From: Amborella trichopoda
Lineage: Eukaryota > Streptophyta > Magnoliopsida > Amborellales > Amborellaceae
Assembly: GCF_000471905.2 (NCBI RefSeq)
Contig: NW_006499776.1
Location: forward strand, 3,338,525 to 3,402,524
DNA length: 64,000 bases
Direction: 5' to 3'
Part shown: positions 21,385-33,105 of the stretch, piece after piece
Numbering within the stretch: the stretch's first letter is position 1
Layout of the letters: each line of letters starts with the position of its first letter
The notes under the pieces: generated by a model
Database searches by the model: none
Told to the model about the DNA's origin: nothing
What the model saw: the letters and a program-made list of their open reading frames with translations, nothing else
Position numbers and translations under genes: made by a program

Positions 21385-22510
21385 GGATGTCGACTGAGCT
21401 ACCTATTCACCCACGACTGAAGAAGGCTGTCAACTGGACTACCTATTCCCCAAGGATTGTAGGAGGACGTCGATTGGGTTACCTATTCACCCAGGACTAG
21501 AGGAGGGTGTCAACTGGGCTACCTGTTCACTCAGGACTGGAGGAGGGTGTCCACTGGGCTACCTGTTCACCGAGGACTAGAGAAGGACATCGACTGGGCT
21601 ATCTGTTCACTTAAGAATGAAGGAGGAAGTCAACTGGGCTACCTCTTCACCCAGGACTGAAGAAGGACGTCGACGAGGCTACCTCTTTACTCAGGACTGA
21701 AGAAGGACATCGACTGTGCTATCTGTTCACACAGGACTGAAGCAGGAAGTCGACTGGGCTACCTGTTCACCCAAGACGGAAGAAGAATGTAGATTGGGCT
21801 ACCGTTTCGCCCAGGACCGAAGAAGGATATCGACTAGGCTGCCTATTCACCCAGGACCAAAGAAATATGTCGACTGGGCTACCTCTTCAGCCAGAACTGA
21901 AGAAGGACATCGACTGGGCTACCTCATCACCCAAGACTAAAGAAGGATGTCGACTGGGCTACTTGTTCACTGAAGACTGAAGAAGGATATCGACTGCCTA
22001 CCTGTTCACTCAGGAATGGAGAAGGATGTCGACTGGGCTACCTGTTCACCCAAGACTGAAAAAGGATGTCGACTGGGCTACCTGTTCACCCAGGACTGGA
22101 GAAGGATGTCGACTGGGCTACCTGTTCACCCAGGACTGAAGAAGGATGTCCACTGGGCTACCTATTCACCCAGGACTAAAGAAGGATGTCGACTTGGCTA
22201 CTTGTTCACCAAGGATTGAAGAAGGACGTCAATTGGTCTACCTCTTCACCCAGGACTGAAGAAGGACATTGACTAGGCTACCTCTTCACCCAAGACTAAA
22301 GAAGGACGTCGACTGGGCTACTTCTTCACCCAAGACGGAAGAAGGACATCGACTAGGCTACCTGTTCACCCAGGACTGAAGAAGGACGTCGACTGTGCTA
22401 CCTGTTCACCAAGGACTGAAGAAGGACGTTGACTGGGCTACTTGTTCACCTAGGACTGAAGAAGGACGTCGATAGGGCTACCTCTTCACCTAGGACTGGA
22501 GAAGGAAGAT
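21385..22510. repeat. 40-bp tandem repeat, about 28 copies
   Basis: The unit GAAGGACGTCGACTGGGCTA plus CCTGTTCACCCAGGACTGAA has a strict 40-bp period (for example 22021, 22061). Most copies differ by a few substitutions, mainly at CpG (GACGTCGAC versus GATGTCGAC or GACATCGAC). It lies in the 3' part of element C and has no visible equivalent in A, B or D. Confidence 0.93.
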
Positions 22511-23130
22511 GGGGGATGATTCTAACGTCTACACCCTGCTAGACTTCTTGATGACGAAGGGAGTGCTGGTTGAAGCTGCTTGTGGAAGCGAATGTTGCAT
22601 CAAGCTGATTTTATTGTTCTACATGCCCTTTGCGGGTTTTCACTTAGACTGGGGAAGCGGTGCAGTAGGGATGATTTTCACCTACTTCGTTTTATTTGAG
22701 GCTCTTTTACCCATGACCTTTCTGCCATGTGCACCCTTTTTGTGTATTTTTACTCACGATGCCCTTTCGGGTTTTCACCTTGCCCGGTTTTCTATTCACG
22801 GAACTCTTTTACTCATGGTTTCGTGACCATGGTCATCTATCATTTTTACTCATGGCGTTCCCTTGTTCGGGTATACACCATGCCCGTTATTCTTTTTTTT
22901 TTTTTTTTATGAAGGCGTGCGTTAAGGTCGTGCCTTCGAGACCTGTGCGAAGCCTTTTAACGTCATACAGCTAGAACGTGTACTATAGTTTTAGGGTCAT
23001 ACAACCAAACCATAGCTATGCAGTTTTAAAATCATGCAGCTAGAACCATGCAATTTAAGGTCACACAACTAGACCTCCATTATAGTTTAAGGTCGTATAG
23101 TTGGGACCATGCAGCTTAGGGTCGTGCATC
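22510..23130. other. Element C tail phrases and short 35-bp array
   Basis: 22600-22910 carries the TTTTACTCATGG..GGGTTTTCACC phrases shared with elements A and D. 22920-23130 contains about five degenerate units of the 35-bp repeat (GTTTAAGGTCATGCAGC). No gene is recognised; the frame at 22509-22826 is not conserved elsewhere. Confidence 0.6.
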
Positions 23131-23139
23131 TAAACCATT

Positions 23140-23700
23140 GTGTGGGTCGCCATGTAGGTGAAGCTCCTTAGGAAATGGGTCTGTGGATGACAATCCGACT
23201 CCTTGGGGATAAAATGGTTAAGGCCATATACAAGCAGAGGGCTCAAATGGAAATGGTGACTCGACGATGGATGACAAACAGAAGCGGACTTCACTAGGGA
23301 TTAAGGGGGGCAAGTGTGACTCCCTGGGGTGAAAGATGATACTCTATGGAGAATTGGCTTATGACAGGTAACCCGACTCCCTAAGGATAAGTTAGCTTGG
23401 TGTGAAATAGATCCATTGGGGATTGGAGAGGTAAGAATGACCCTAACTCCACTGGGGATAATGGGCTGCAGTATGGGTGTGACTCCTATTGAGGATGGCA
23501 GACGGTGGCCTACTCTTGACTCCATTGGGGATGGCAGATTACGGCTTGGGTGCAACTCCACTAGGGATAGTGGGTCACGACTTGGGCGCAACTCCACTGG
23601 GGATGACAAGTCACGGCTTGGGTGCAACTCCACTAGGGATGACAGGTCCTGGCCTTGGTACCACTTCACTGAGGATAGTGGTAGAATATGCTCAGCGGTA
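23140..23700. repeat. 36-bp repeat GCAACTCCACTGGGGATGACA
   Basis: From about 23450 the phrase ACTCCACTGGGGATGACAAG followed by TCACGGCTTGGGTGCA repeats at 36-bp spacing (23519, 23555, 23591, 23627). Upstream are looser GACTCC..GGGGATAA phrases. Related phrases accompany the 35-bp array at 4570-4880, 43160-43560, and reversed at 37780-38220 and 62680-63060. Confidence 0.8.
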
Positions 23701-23789
23701 ACGGGGCCAAGCATAAGGGCACGCATAAGAAGAAGTGGGGTCATGGGCAGTTAAGGTGTACAATAGAGGCTTAAACAGCCACAAATGGT

Positions 23790-24790
23790 GTATTTTAGCA
23801 AGGGAAATGAGAGCTCGATGGTGAAAGGCCTTATCAGGCGAAATGATATGAAGTCACATAGTCAGAACTGCGATACGCCTCTTCGTTGATGAGATGGTTG
23901 CATGCTTTGCTTCGAACCTCATAGTCGAAACTGTGGTATGCCTCTTGGAGAGACGACTGCATGCCTTGATGATTACATGCTCTACTTCGAAGCCTCACAG
24001 TCAAAACTGTGGTACGCCTCTTTGAGACATGGCTTTGTAGAGGCGGTCGCATGCCTTGACGGTTACGTACTCTACTTTGAACCTCGCAGTCGGAACTGTG
24101 TTATGCCTCTTGGAGAGACAAATGCATGCCTTGATTATTACATGCACTACTTCGAAGCCTCACAGTCGGAACTGTGGTACACCTCTTTGTGATATTGCCT
24201 TATAGAGGAGGGCGCATGCTTTGACTGTTGCATGCTATGCTTTCGAAGCCTCACAGCTGGAACTGTGGTATGCCTCTTAGAGAGATGAATGCATGCCTTG
24301 ATGATTACATGCTCTGCTTCAAAGCCTCACAGTCGGAACAGTGGTATGCCTCGTTGAGATATGGATTTGTAGAGGTGGTCGCATGCCTTGACGGTTACAT
24401 GCTCTGCTTTGAACCTCACAGCCAGAACTGTGGTACGCCCTTTGGAGAGATGAGTGCATGCCTTGATGATTACATGCTCTGCTATAGAAACCTCACAGCT
24501 GGAACTATGGTACACCTTTTTGTGATATGGCTTTATAGAAGCGGGCGCATGATTATACGCTACGCTTCGAAGCTTCATAGTCAGAACTATGGTACACCTC
24601 TTTAATATATGGCTTTGTAAAGGTGGTCCCTTGCTTTGAAGTGAATGCTCTGGTTCGAAGCCTCACAGTCGCAACCGAGGTACACCTTGATTAGGGAGGA
24701 CACGTCGGAGGGGTGGTGTCCTTTCACTGGGGGCTTGTGAAGGAGGTAAGAGGGGATGTGTAGGAGATATGTCATGTGGTAACCCCATGG
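23790..24790. repeat. Two-part repeat of about 165 bp (89 + 76)
   Basis: A unit containing GCATGC(C/T)TTGA..TACATGCTCTGCTTCGAAGCCTCACAGTCGGAACTGTGGTA recurs about ten times. The CCTCACAG landmark lies at 23993, 24082, 24158, 24249, 24325, 24414, 24491, 24572 and 24661, so spacings are 89, 76, 91, 76, 89, 77, 81 and 89. The longer subunits include TTTGTAGAGGCGGTCGCATGC; the shorter ones have GGAGAGA(T/C)GA. This is a higher-order dimer. The Cys-rich ORFs on the plus strand are its translations. Confidence 0.85.
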
Positions 24791-24839
24791 AGACATGTAG
24801 GAACAGGAAGCAGTTTATAGTCGTGCAAATGGACTGTAT

Positions 24840-25430
24840 GTCACATACTTTAGCATCTTGCTACAGGTGACATTGTTACTCATGATGACCCGTAGGGGAG
24901 GATCAACACACCCGTCATTTGAGAGTGAGTGCCCCAAAGGGTTTTTACCACACCCCATTTATTTTGACAATCTTGCCCATAGTGCCCTTGTGGGTTTTCA
25001 CTATGCCTATCTTTTTCTTTCTCTTCTTTTTTTTTTTTTGAGGAAGCGTGTTTAAGGTCATGCCACCGTGACCATCAATTTGGCGTGTTTTAAGGTCATC
25101 CGCCAAGACCTGAGGCCATTTTAAGGTCTTGCCTCCGAGATCGTATGTTGTGCAGTTTTAATGTCATGTCACTAGGACGTGTGTTACAGTTAAGGGTCAT
25201 ATAGCTTGGACCGTGGCTTTGCGGTTTAAAGTCATGCAGCTAAGACCGTGTAGTTTAAGGTCATGCGACTAGACCTTCACCACAGTTTAGGGTCATATAG
25301 TTTGGACCATGCAGTTTAGGGTCATTCATCTAGACCACCACTAAAGTTTAAGGTATTATAGTTTGGACCATGCAGTTTAGGGTCATGCATCTAGACCATG
25401 ACTGTGCAGTTTAAGGTCATGCAGCACGGA
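24840..25430 (+). repeat. 35-bp array of element C, next to gag
   Basis: 24840-25060 repeats the TTACTCATGA..GGGTTTTCAC phrases. 25060-25430 contains units of GTTTAAGGTCATGCAGC..GGACCATG. The minus-strand gag frame runs directly into this array near 25430 (the last codons read CHGPCCMTLNC), marking the deletion junction where pol was replaced. Confidence 0.75.
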
Positions 25431-26739
25431 CCATGGCATGGAATCAATCCATTGTTTATGAGATTCTGGATAATGTCTCCGATGGTACAACACCTCTCTT
25501 TCTTGTGATTAAGGAACCTATGGTATTGGCAATAATTGGGCTCATCATCCCTCTCAACTTCATCTGGCCTTTTTACGTTAGGTAGCTTAATCATCTCTTT
25601 AGATAAGAGAGTTTCAAGTAACTTGGGCCTCATGCACTTGTTAAAGGAATAACTCTCATGTCGGCTTTTGCCTGAGAAATACTTGATTTTGCTGTTGGGG
25701 ACATTGAGTCTTTGATTCCCTTGTGGTAATAGATTTTGATCAATTTATGCTGGGAAGTTTTCTGGTAGTGATTCGGCTTTCCTGTAACTGAAGTATCACA
25801 TCTTTTTGATGTTTTTTCCACCATGCCTTTTACTAATCCTCCATTCCTAATCCGAATAATAGATGGAGAAGGGACTGGCAGTGAGGGAGGCGAGGATGGG
25901 AGTAGCTCATCATTTGTTGGCCCCATTTTAATGAGTAGGAGCGGTGCTTGAGGGTAAGGAAATAGGGGTTGATGCCCTGAGGGGGTATGCTGAAGCTTAT
26001 GAGACTTCAGTATCGCTTGATGCACGGTTTCTATCATTTCATCTCTCAACCTCATCTCAGCCTGTAATCGCCTTATTGTGGTCTTAAGATGTGCAATCTC
26101 ATCTTCATAGGCTTTTGGTACTTCCCTAATCACCACGGTTTTGACACTAGTCGTACTTGAGGGCTCCTTACCATTAAGAGAGAACCTGAACCTCTCATGG
26201 GATGGCAAGCCTCCATCAACATCCTGGAGAGGATACATGAGGTTCATGACATGTGGAAAGCAGACAATTGGCTTTGCAGGGAATCGTGACATTCTTAGGG
26301 CATGGAGGGGCCACTTGAATAGGCCTAGCATCAGGGGAAGCAGAGCTCGTTTCATCCTGTACTAGGGAGCAGCTTTCCTTGGATGAGAGTGACGAGTTCT
26401 CATCAGTGGTAAGAATGTTTGGGGGAAAGCAAGCAAGGGAAGTAGCATCATTAAGACCAAGAGAGTAGATGACTGTTCATCATGTGGCCAAGATTCAGTG
26501 ATGAATCCTTGGAAAGACGAAAGGAAAGAGGCCAGTGGCAGGGTCCCCCTCTTATTCTGAAGGTCGATCACGACAATGGGTTTCTCAAGCCCTTGCAACA
26601 GCTCAACAATATCAGTTTTCACTTCAGCTTCATCTTGGGGAGCTGAGATGTCAAAGCAGACTTCGAATGGAGATGATGGATCATTCTCTTGCATGATAGG
26701 AAGAAGACCAGTCCCTTCATGGATCAGACTCTCCACCAC
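25431..26739 (-). pseudogene. Gag remnant of element C
   Basis: Three minus-strand frames follow each other: 26739-26362, 26355-25630 and 25633 onward. The middle one has a likely coiled coil (AYEDEIAHLKTTIRRLQAEM, about 26130-26040). The last one has the module usual near the end of Tat gag: LLETLLSKEMIKLPNVKRP, then a CX2HX4HX4C knuckle CQYHRFLNHKKERC. A capsid core like that of A is not recognisable. The frame breaks near 25630-25660 and ends where the 35-bp array begins. The product, if any was ever made, would be truncated. Confidence 0.7.
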
Positions 26740-28179
26740 AAAGGGGTCATGGCTAATGTCTTGGTGGGTTCAGCTTCCATTTCACTTGAGCGACCGGGCC
26801 TATCTCGGTGCGATGCCTTCAGGCTTAAAAGAGGTCTAGGGGAAATTGATTTCGGCCTAGGAGCTGCCCCTAGCTCAGTCTGCTGGAAGAAGTGGTTGCT
26901 CTCGGTGTCCTGACCCGAAATGGGTTCGGGTGTCTGATCGGGTGATGGTACCATTGGCTCAAAATTGATGGGGTCACTGGGGTTATACTGGCATTTTACC
27001 CCATCAGTAGATTTGTCCTTGCCCCGAGTGGGACTTGGAACATCATCTGCATTGAGGGGAGTTAAGGAAAAGAAAGGGCTCTCGTCTTCGGCAAATAAGT
27101 CTTCCATGGTGTCCTTTTCTTCTCCCTCTGATTTAAAGGGAGGTTTTGGATCTGTGCGTGTGTGCACGTTGCTCAGGCGTGCCCTAGGCAGGCAGGGGGA
27201 TTGGAGCATGCGTGCCCTCTGCAGAAATACTTCAGGTGACCTAGTGGTCAACCCAGGCTCGAGCAGCATGTCCGGCCTTAAGAGGCCTGATGCCATGAGC
27301 AAGTGTGTGTTACGAAATAGCCGTATGACCATCCCTCATAGAGTGAACAGACATGTGCTAGGCAGGCGGACTAGGAGGTTCCCTTTCGTGTGCTAGGGCA
27401 GACACAACAACAAAGTTGTCCCGAGCAGTGTAGTGCATATGTAAGGGGTGTGCAGGGCTTAGTCCAAGAAGAGCCGAACCCTGACAGTGTTCCGAGGTAA
27501 ACTGAGGGTTGCCCGAGTGGTGCAGTTTGCATGCAAAAGAGGTGCAGGGTGTCAAAGAAGACTGGAACCCTGATCGTGTATTAGGGTAACCTGAGGGTTG
27601 CCCCGAGTGGTTGCTAAAATGGATGGTCCACTAGCTTTGGTGGATGTGTGTGTGGTGGTGGCTTCAGAGCCGCCTCCTCCAGGTGTCGAACATTCTGTTA
27701 CTAGGGCTCGAAGTGATAAAGAATGGGGGGTAGCCTCGCGATGACCCACAGGAGCAACGACAGATGAACTGTCAGTTGCGGGAGAGGGAGGGGCGGCCTC
27801 GGGGCTGCCACGAGCAATGGGACTAGCAAGTGACTCGCCGGTAGCAGTGCGTGCTGTGTATAGTGGCGTGTGTGCCACCAATACAAGGTGCGTTAGCGAA
27901 GGGTCTGCCAATGCAAGGAGGTGGGGAGTGAGGGACTTGTTGGTCCATCCTCCCCTCTAGGTGAAGACCTGGGAGTGTGACATAGGGTCGATGCCTAGGA
28001 GAAAGGTTGGGAACGAGGTTTGTGGAATCTGTTCCCGACAAAGTCTCACGAGTGCAGGAATAACGAAACCCCTGACTAGGATGAAGGGATTAAGTAGCCC
28101 AAAAATAGATGTGTGTATAGTAAGCTGGAATAAAAAGAAAGGAAGGTCAAACAAGAACGATCCAACGATGGGGTAGAAT
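26740..28179 (-). other. 5' leader / upstream coding-like region of element C
   Basis: A minus-strand frame (27332-26724, 202 codons) is acidic and Ser/Pro-rich with no known domain (EDLFAEDESPFFSLTPLN, DPINFEPMVPSP). It may be the N-terminal part of gag. Frames at 27358-27555 and 27552-27911 are Ala/Ser/Thr/Pro-rich, comparable with leaders of A and B, and are probably untranslated. Confidence 0.45.
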
Positions 28180-28198
28180 GTCCTCAGTGGAGTCGCCA
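28180..28198 (-). other. Primer binding site of element C
   Basis: Minus-strand TGGCGACTCCACTGAGGAC lies three bases from the end of the 5' LTR. It is the same site as in A and B apart from one or two bases. Confidence 0.82.
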
Positions 28199-28201
28199 AG
28201 C

Positions 28202-31200
28202 TGGTAGGTGCCTCGATCTTACCCTTCGAATTTGGATGATCGGGTGGCACGCCTCTCGGATTTCAGGGGAGACTCGAGACGTTTTAAGATCGCTTTCTCG
28301 GGAACCACATTCGAGAACGAGGGCAGGTATTACCAACCGGTGAGAGAGGAATTTAACGTTGTGAGGCGGGACTTACCTCATGTGGGTCCGTGACACTCTC
28401 GAGGCTGGCTCGCGTGGGCGCCCTCTTTAATCACGTTGGAAAGCTGCCCTGGCCTATGGCCGGTTTGGAATCGCCTCCCTTAACCTGTTTCTCCTTTCTT
28501 ACAAACACACACACACATATTAGAAGTACCAACAAGTGGTAAGGTCCCCACTGTGTTACAGGATGAAATAAAAATAAGAGAGATGAATTAAAATAATGAT
28601 AAAATAAAATAAAAGTAGGAAATAGAATGAGGATTAAAATGGCATGAAGTGAAGTGAAATAAATAAAATGAAGTAAAATAAAATAAAAGGGATGGAAGAA
28701 ATTAAAATAAGATGATATAAATGAATAAAACTAGAGTAAGGGATAATGGAATAAAAATAAAATACAATGGAATAAAGGAAAATGAAATAAAATGAATGAG
28801 GTCAGAAAAATAAAATAAAATAAAAAAGGTAAATAAAATAAAGAAGATAAAGATAAATTAAAATAAAATAGATGGAGTAAATAGAATAAGGTAAAGGAAT
28901 GAATTAAAATAAAGTAAGGTAAAATAAAATGGGGTGATGGAAATAATATAAAAAGGGGCATATAAAATAAAATAAATGAGGTAAATAAAATAAAATAAAA
29001 TAAATATAATAAATGTGGTAAATAAAATAAATGAGGTAAATAAAATAAATAATTAAAATAGAGTGGAAGAAAATAAAATGAGATGAGATCATTAAATTAA
29101 AATAAAAATAAATGGGATGAATGTAGTGGGAGTAAAGTATGGTAGGATAGGATCTGTGAAATAAAATAAATAAAATGATATTGGTCAAGGGAAAATAAAA
29201 TGAGTGAATGAAATATAATGAGATGATGGGAAGAAAATAAAAAGGAATAAAATAAAGAAAAAGGGCGGAAGGAATGATACGAGATGGTTTTAATAAAATA
29301 AATGATAAAGGGAAAATATTATTTAAGAGAGAATAAGATGAGATGGTTTCATAAAAAAAAAGTTTGTGTTTTTGTGGGGGAGAGAAAGAGTGTTTTCTGT
29401 TGGGTCTTACGTGTAGGAGAGAAGGTGACATTAGGTAATAAAGAAAAACAGGATTACTTAGGGAGAGCTAGAATTTGACACATGGAGGAACGTTAAGCAA
29501 AATAATAAAAAGGTCAGGTGCTTTAAAAGGGATGACTTTATTTAAATGATATGAAGGAAAACACGTGTTACTTAAGGGAGAGAGAAGTGTGACTTGGAAT
29601 CAGTTGGTTGTTTAGATGAGAGAGAGAGATGGCTTATGGGTTCAAAAAAAAGAAAAAACGGCGCTACGTTTAAAAAAAAATGGGATGGCGCTACGTTTAA
29701 AAAAAATGAACCGGGGCTATGATAATAAAAAAAAATGAACCGGTGCTAAGGTAAAAAAAAAACAAAAAAATGAACAGGTGCTAAGGTTTAAAAAAGAATT
29801 GACCGGCGCTACGGTTTTAAAAAAATGAACCCGCGCTAAGGTTTAAAAAAAAAATGGATCGATGTTAAGGTTTCAAAAGAATGGACCGACACCAAGGTTT
29901 AAAAAGAATGGACCGGCGCTGAGGTTGGAAGAATTTTTGGATATAGAGGTCACGCAGGACCACAGAACATGAGAGGGAAAGAAGGAGTACGAAGGTGCAC
30001 TAAAAGGGGTAATGTGAGGGATCACAAGAAGAGATGAGAAAGAGAGATGGCCATGAGGGGCCACTAAGAAAATATAGATGAGGTAGACCCAAGGGTGCAC
30101 GGGAGGCAGGTGAAGTGGAAGGAGACAAAAGAATGAGTAAAGAAGGGAATTGTAGTCTTGCTAGAGCACAAGAAAGGAGAGGGAAAAAGTTGTGATCATG
30201 AGAGACTATAGAAAAAGAGGAGAGATAGGATGTGGTCATGCGGGACTACAAAGGTAAAAAGAGAATGAAGAGGGGAAAAATAAGTGAAACCTAGCTAGCG
30301 CTGGGAATGAGAGGAGAAGAGAGAGAGAACCCAGCCGGCATTGGGAATAAGAGAAGAGGAGAGAGAAAAAAAGAGAGAGATGAGAAGAGAGAGAAAAGAG
30401 GAGAGAAAGAGAGATAGAGATGAGAAGAGTGATAAGGGAGAAAGAGGAGAGAGATAACCTAGCCAACACTGAGAAAAAGAGAGGAGAGAGAAAATAAGAG
30501 AGAAATAAGGAAAGAGAGAGAAAAGAGGGGGAGAGAGAAAATTACCTTATCTAAGGGTACCGACTCTTTTCTTCTCTCTCCTATCTCTCTCTCCAAGACG
30601 TACCCACGATCTTAAGCTAGAAGAGAATTTTTATTAAATCAATGAAAAATGAACCGAAGGTCCTGTTTACAATTGCGTGTGGTGTTTATATAGAATTAAG
30701 CTAAAACATAGGTGGATACCCAAAAGTAACCCGATAATTACAATTATTTTGAATTAAAGAAAATTAAGAAAATAAGGTGTAAAATGATTATTTTGCCTCT
30801 GCCTAACAATGTGTGAAATTCAAGAACAATCCCTATTGTTGCTCAAAAAGTTATGCGATCTTCCATAGCTGATTCGAGATTGTTTTGATGCCCGTTTGGT
30901 CGAAAGATGCTTATTTTCTTGTAGGGCTCAGCATGGCGATCGATTTGATACCAATTTCGAGCCATGGATCATGTTTCGAACCACAATCACGAGACTTGAA
31001 ATTTGCTTGAATCTTGAAAACTTTGGATGGATGATGCACTCGTTCTATGATGTTTTTTTGTAATTTTTTTATTATAGTGCACTAAAGCATGCCGTCACGA
31101 TCGCGTGGCAATAAACGGAACGCGATTTGAGGCCTGAATGAATATATCGCATCTTTTGAGTGTTGGCCGGATTCTGGAATCCAACGGCTAGAATTTCAAT

Positions 31201-31977
31201 TACTTCGTCGGCTTTGTGCATGAAATCTGACCGTCCATCATATACGGAGTTCGGTCCAATGATAGCCCTGGACCTTGCGTACACCATGGAATTCGTTTCG
31301 CATTGATCCGTTGCATGAACGTTGTGATTTGGTCGATCGAGTGAGGCGTGTCGCTGTTGAATTTTCTGCAATCGGCAACTTCTCTCTAGTTTTGCTCCCT
31401 GGTCGGACATCGTCACAGGGAGTACTACATATTGAATTGCTTGTCTCAACGAGATGAACACACTAACAAAGTTTGAGCGCGATCTAATACGGGACGAGTG
31501 AGATATGAGCCCCAAAAGTCACCGCTTATGACTGTGAAAACAGCCACCTTTAATGGTGTTTTGGTGCAGTGAGGCCACACGGGAATAGTGTGCGACCCCT
31601 CTTGTTTCAATCTTTTGTTGATATTTGTGTTCTGGAGTGTCCGATTAAGCCGAAACTTGACCCATAGGGGCTTTCAACTGTGAAGAATCCAATGGAAGTG
31701 GTCCCATGGTGATTTGAGACACCAAAAATGTAGTTCCAGTTGTAAGGTCCGTATCAGGGTGTAAGAGGCCATTTTTTCGAAAATTGTTCATTTGTGTTCA
31801 TTGCCTTAGACATGTCGGATTGCGACGAAACTTGGCAAGTGGTCTTTTGGAGTCCTGATGAAGATCTTGACCAGTTTTGGGGGGTCATTCCGAGACTGTC
31901 GAGAATTCCATTGTTTTGTAGGCTTTATTGACCTGCTTCCTAGTATGGACCAAGATGTTGAAAAATACGTTCAGACA
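28202..31977 (-). repeat. 5' LTR of element C (3776 bp)
   Basis: This is the partner of the 3' LTR at 16734-20602, with the same order: R-U5 end (28202-28500), CA run (28504-28517), A-rich tract (28555-29360), GGCGCTAAGG repeats (29640-29930), GA-rich tract (30290-30540), minus-strand TATA box (30686-30692) and U3. In a 170-base comparison by eye (30856 on versus 19490 on) I count about 18 differences, about 15 of them transitions, so the insertion is not recent. Confidence 0.88.
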
Positions 31978-33105
31978 TTGCCCTAGGACTTGCGTGTTCT
32001 TGAATGGCTGATCCGGGGTCGTTCTAATGCCTGATTGATCGTAAGATGATTGTTTTTTTATAAGACTTAGCATGACGATTGATTGATACCAACTTCGAGC
32101 CATGGATCGTGTTTTTGGTGCATGATCATGTAACTTGAATTTTGAGTAGATCTTGAAACTTTGAATCTATAGTGTGTTTGTTCCTTGATTTTTTCATTAT
32201 TTTCTTCACTGAATCACACTGAGCATGCCACTACGATCACGGGGCACTAAACGTAGCTCGATTCAGTGGCCGAACGAAGATTTTGTAAGTTTGGAATTTT
32301 GGTCGGAATCAAGGATTCCAGCGACAAAATTTACAGTATGTTTATCGGCTTCGTGTGCAGAAACCGACCGTTCATCATGTGTGGGTTTAGGTCAGAGATG
32401 GACCAAGACCTTACCCTCACAATAGAATTGGTCTCACGTCAATCGGGCTAGCGAGCAGTGTGATTTGGTCACTCGAGTAAGGCTCGATGTTGCTGAATTT
32501 CTTGCACTGTCTTCACAGATCAGCAACTTCTCTCTAGCTTTTCTTCACGCTTGGGTATCGTCACGGGGAGTGCCACATATCGAATCGCTCGTCTTGACTA
32601 GACGAACATGCTCACCAAATTTGAGTGCGATCTGACCTGGGATGGCCGAAATATGAGCTTCGAAAGTCATTAGTCATGACTGTCCCTTTAATGGTGTAGT
32701 GTTGCAGGGTGGCTGCATGGGAATAGCGTGTGGTTCCTCCTATTTCACTCTTTCGCCTATAACTTCTTCTTGGAGTGTCCGTTTGGGCTGAAACTTGACT
32801 CATGGGGTTTTCAACCATGTCTGATCCATTGATGGTGGTCCCACATCAATTTGAGATGCTGAAAATGTAGCTCTAGTTATCAGGGTCCGTTTCAAGGTGC
32901 TAGGGGCCGATTCTGCCGGAACTATTCTTCAGTCTGTACTGCCTTAAACATGTCGAAATGTGACGAAACTTAGCAGGAGGCTTTTGAGAGACCTCATGAA
33001 GATCTTGGCCAGTTCTGAGGCTATTATTAGACTATCAAAATTTCCATTATTTGCTAGGCCTTTCTTGTGCTAGGCCCTCATGTTGATGAAAAATACCTTC
33101 CAACA
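31978..33105 (-). mobile_element. 5' LTR of element A, U3 part beyond the insertion of C
   Basis: Sequence resumes with CTAGGACTTGCGTG and aligns with 57615-58780 of the element B LTR and, reversed, with 40703-41765 of the element D LTR. Its end in minus sense is TGTTGGAAGG, the LTR terminus. Immediately beyond (33106) is the antisense ORF of element D, so A was inserted into that ORF. Confidence 0.85.

Larger units (their letters stand above)
16734..31977 (-). mobile_element. Element C: complete non-autonomous Tat-like LTR retrotransposon
   Basis: The element is bounded by TGGTTAGG at 16734 and TTCAGACA at 31977 (plus sense; TG..CA termini) and flanked by TTGCT (16729-16733) and TTGCC (31978-31982), a 5-bp target duplication with one mismatch. 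It has two long LTRs, a PBS at 28180-28198, a purine-rich tract next to the 3' LTR and a minus-strand gag remnant, but no RT, RNase H, integrase or protease. Most of its 7.6-kb interior is tandem repeats. It must have used enzymes from a relative. Insertion split the LTR of element A about 150 bp upstream of that LTR's TATA box. The LTRs share their ends with those of A, B and D, so C is a derivative of the same lineage. Confidence 0.88.

Noticed and set aside
21716..22219. ORFs with repeated DWATCSP- and CRLGYLF-like words
   Set aside because: They are direct translations of the 40-bp tandem repeat; since 40 is not a multiple of three the phase changes from unit to unit.
23834..24605. Cys-rich ORFs resembling small secreted peptides
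   Set aside because: They follow the 165-bp repeat on both strands and have no signal peptide.
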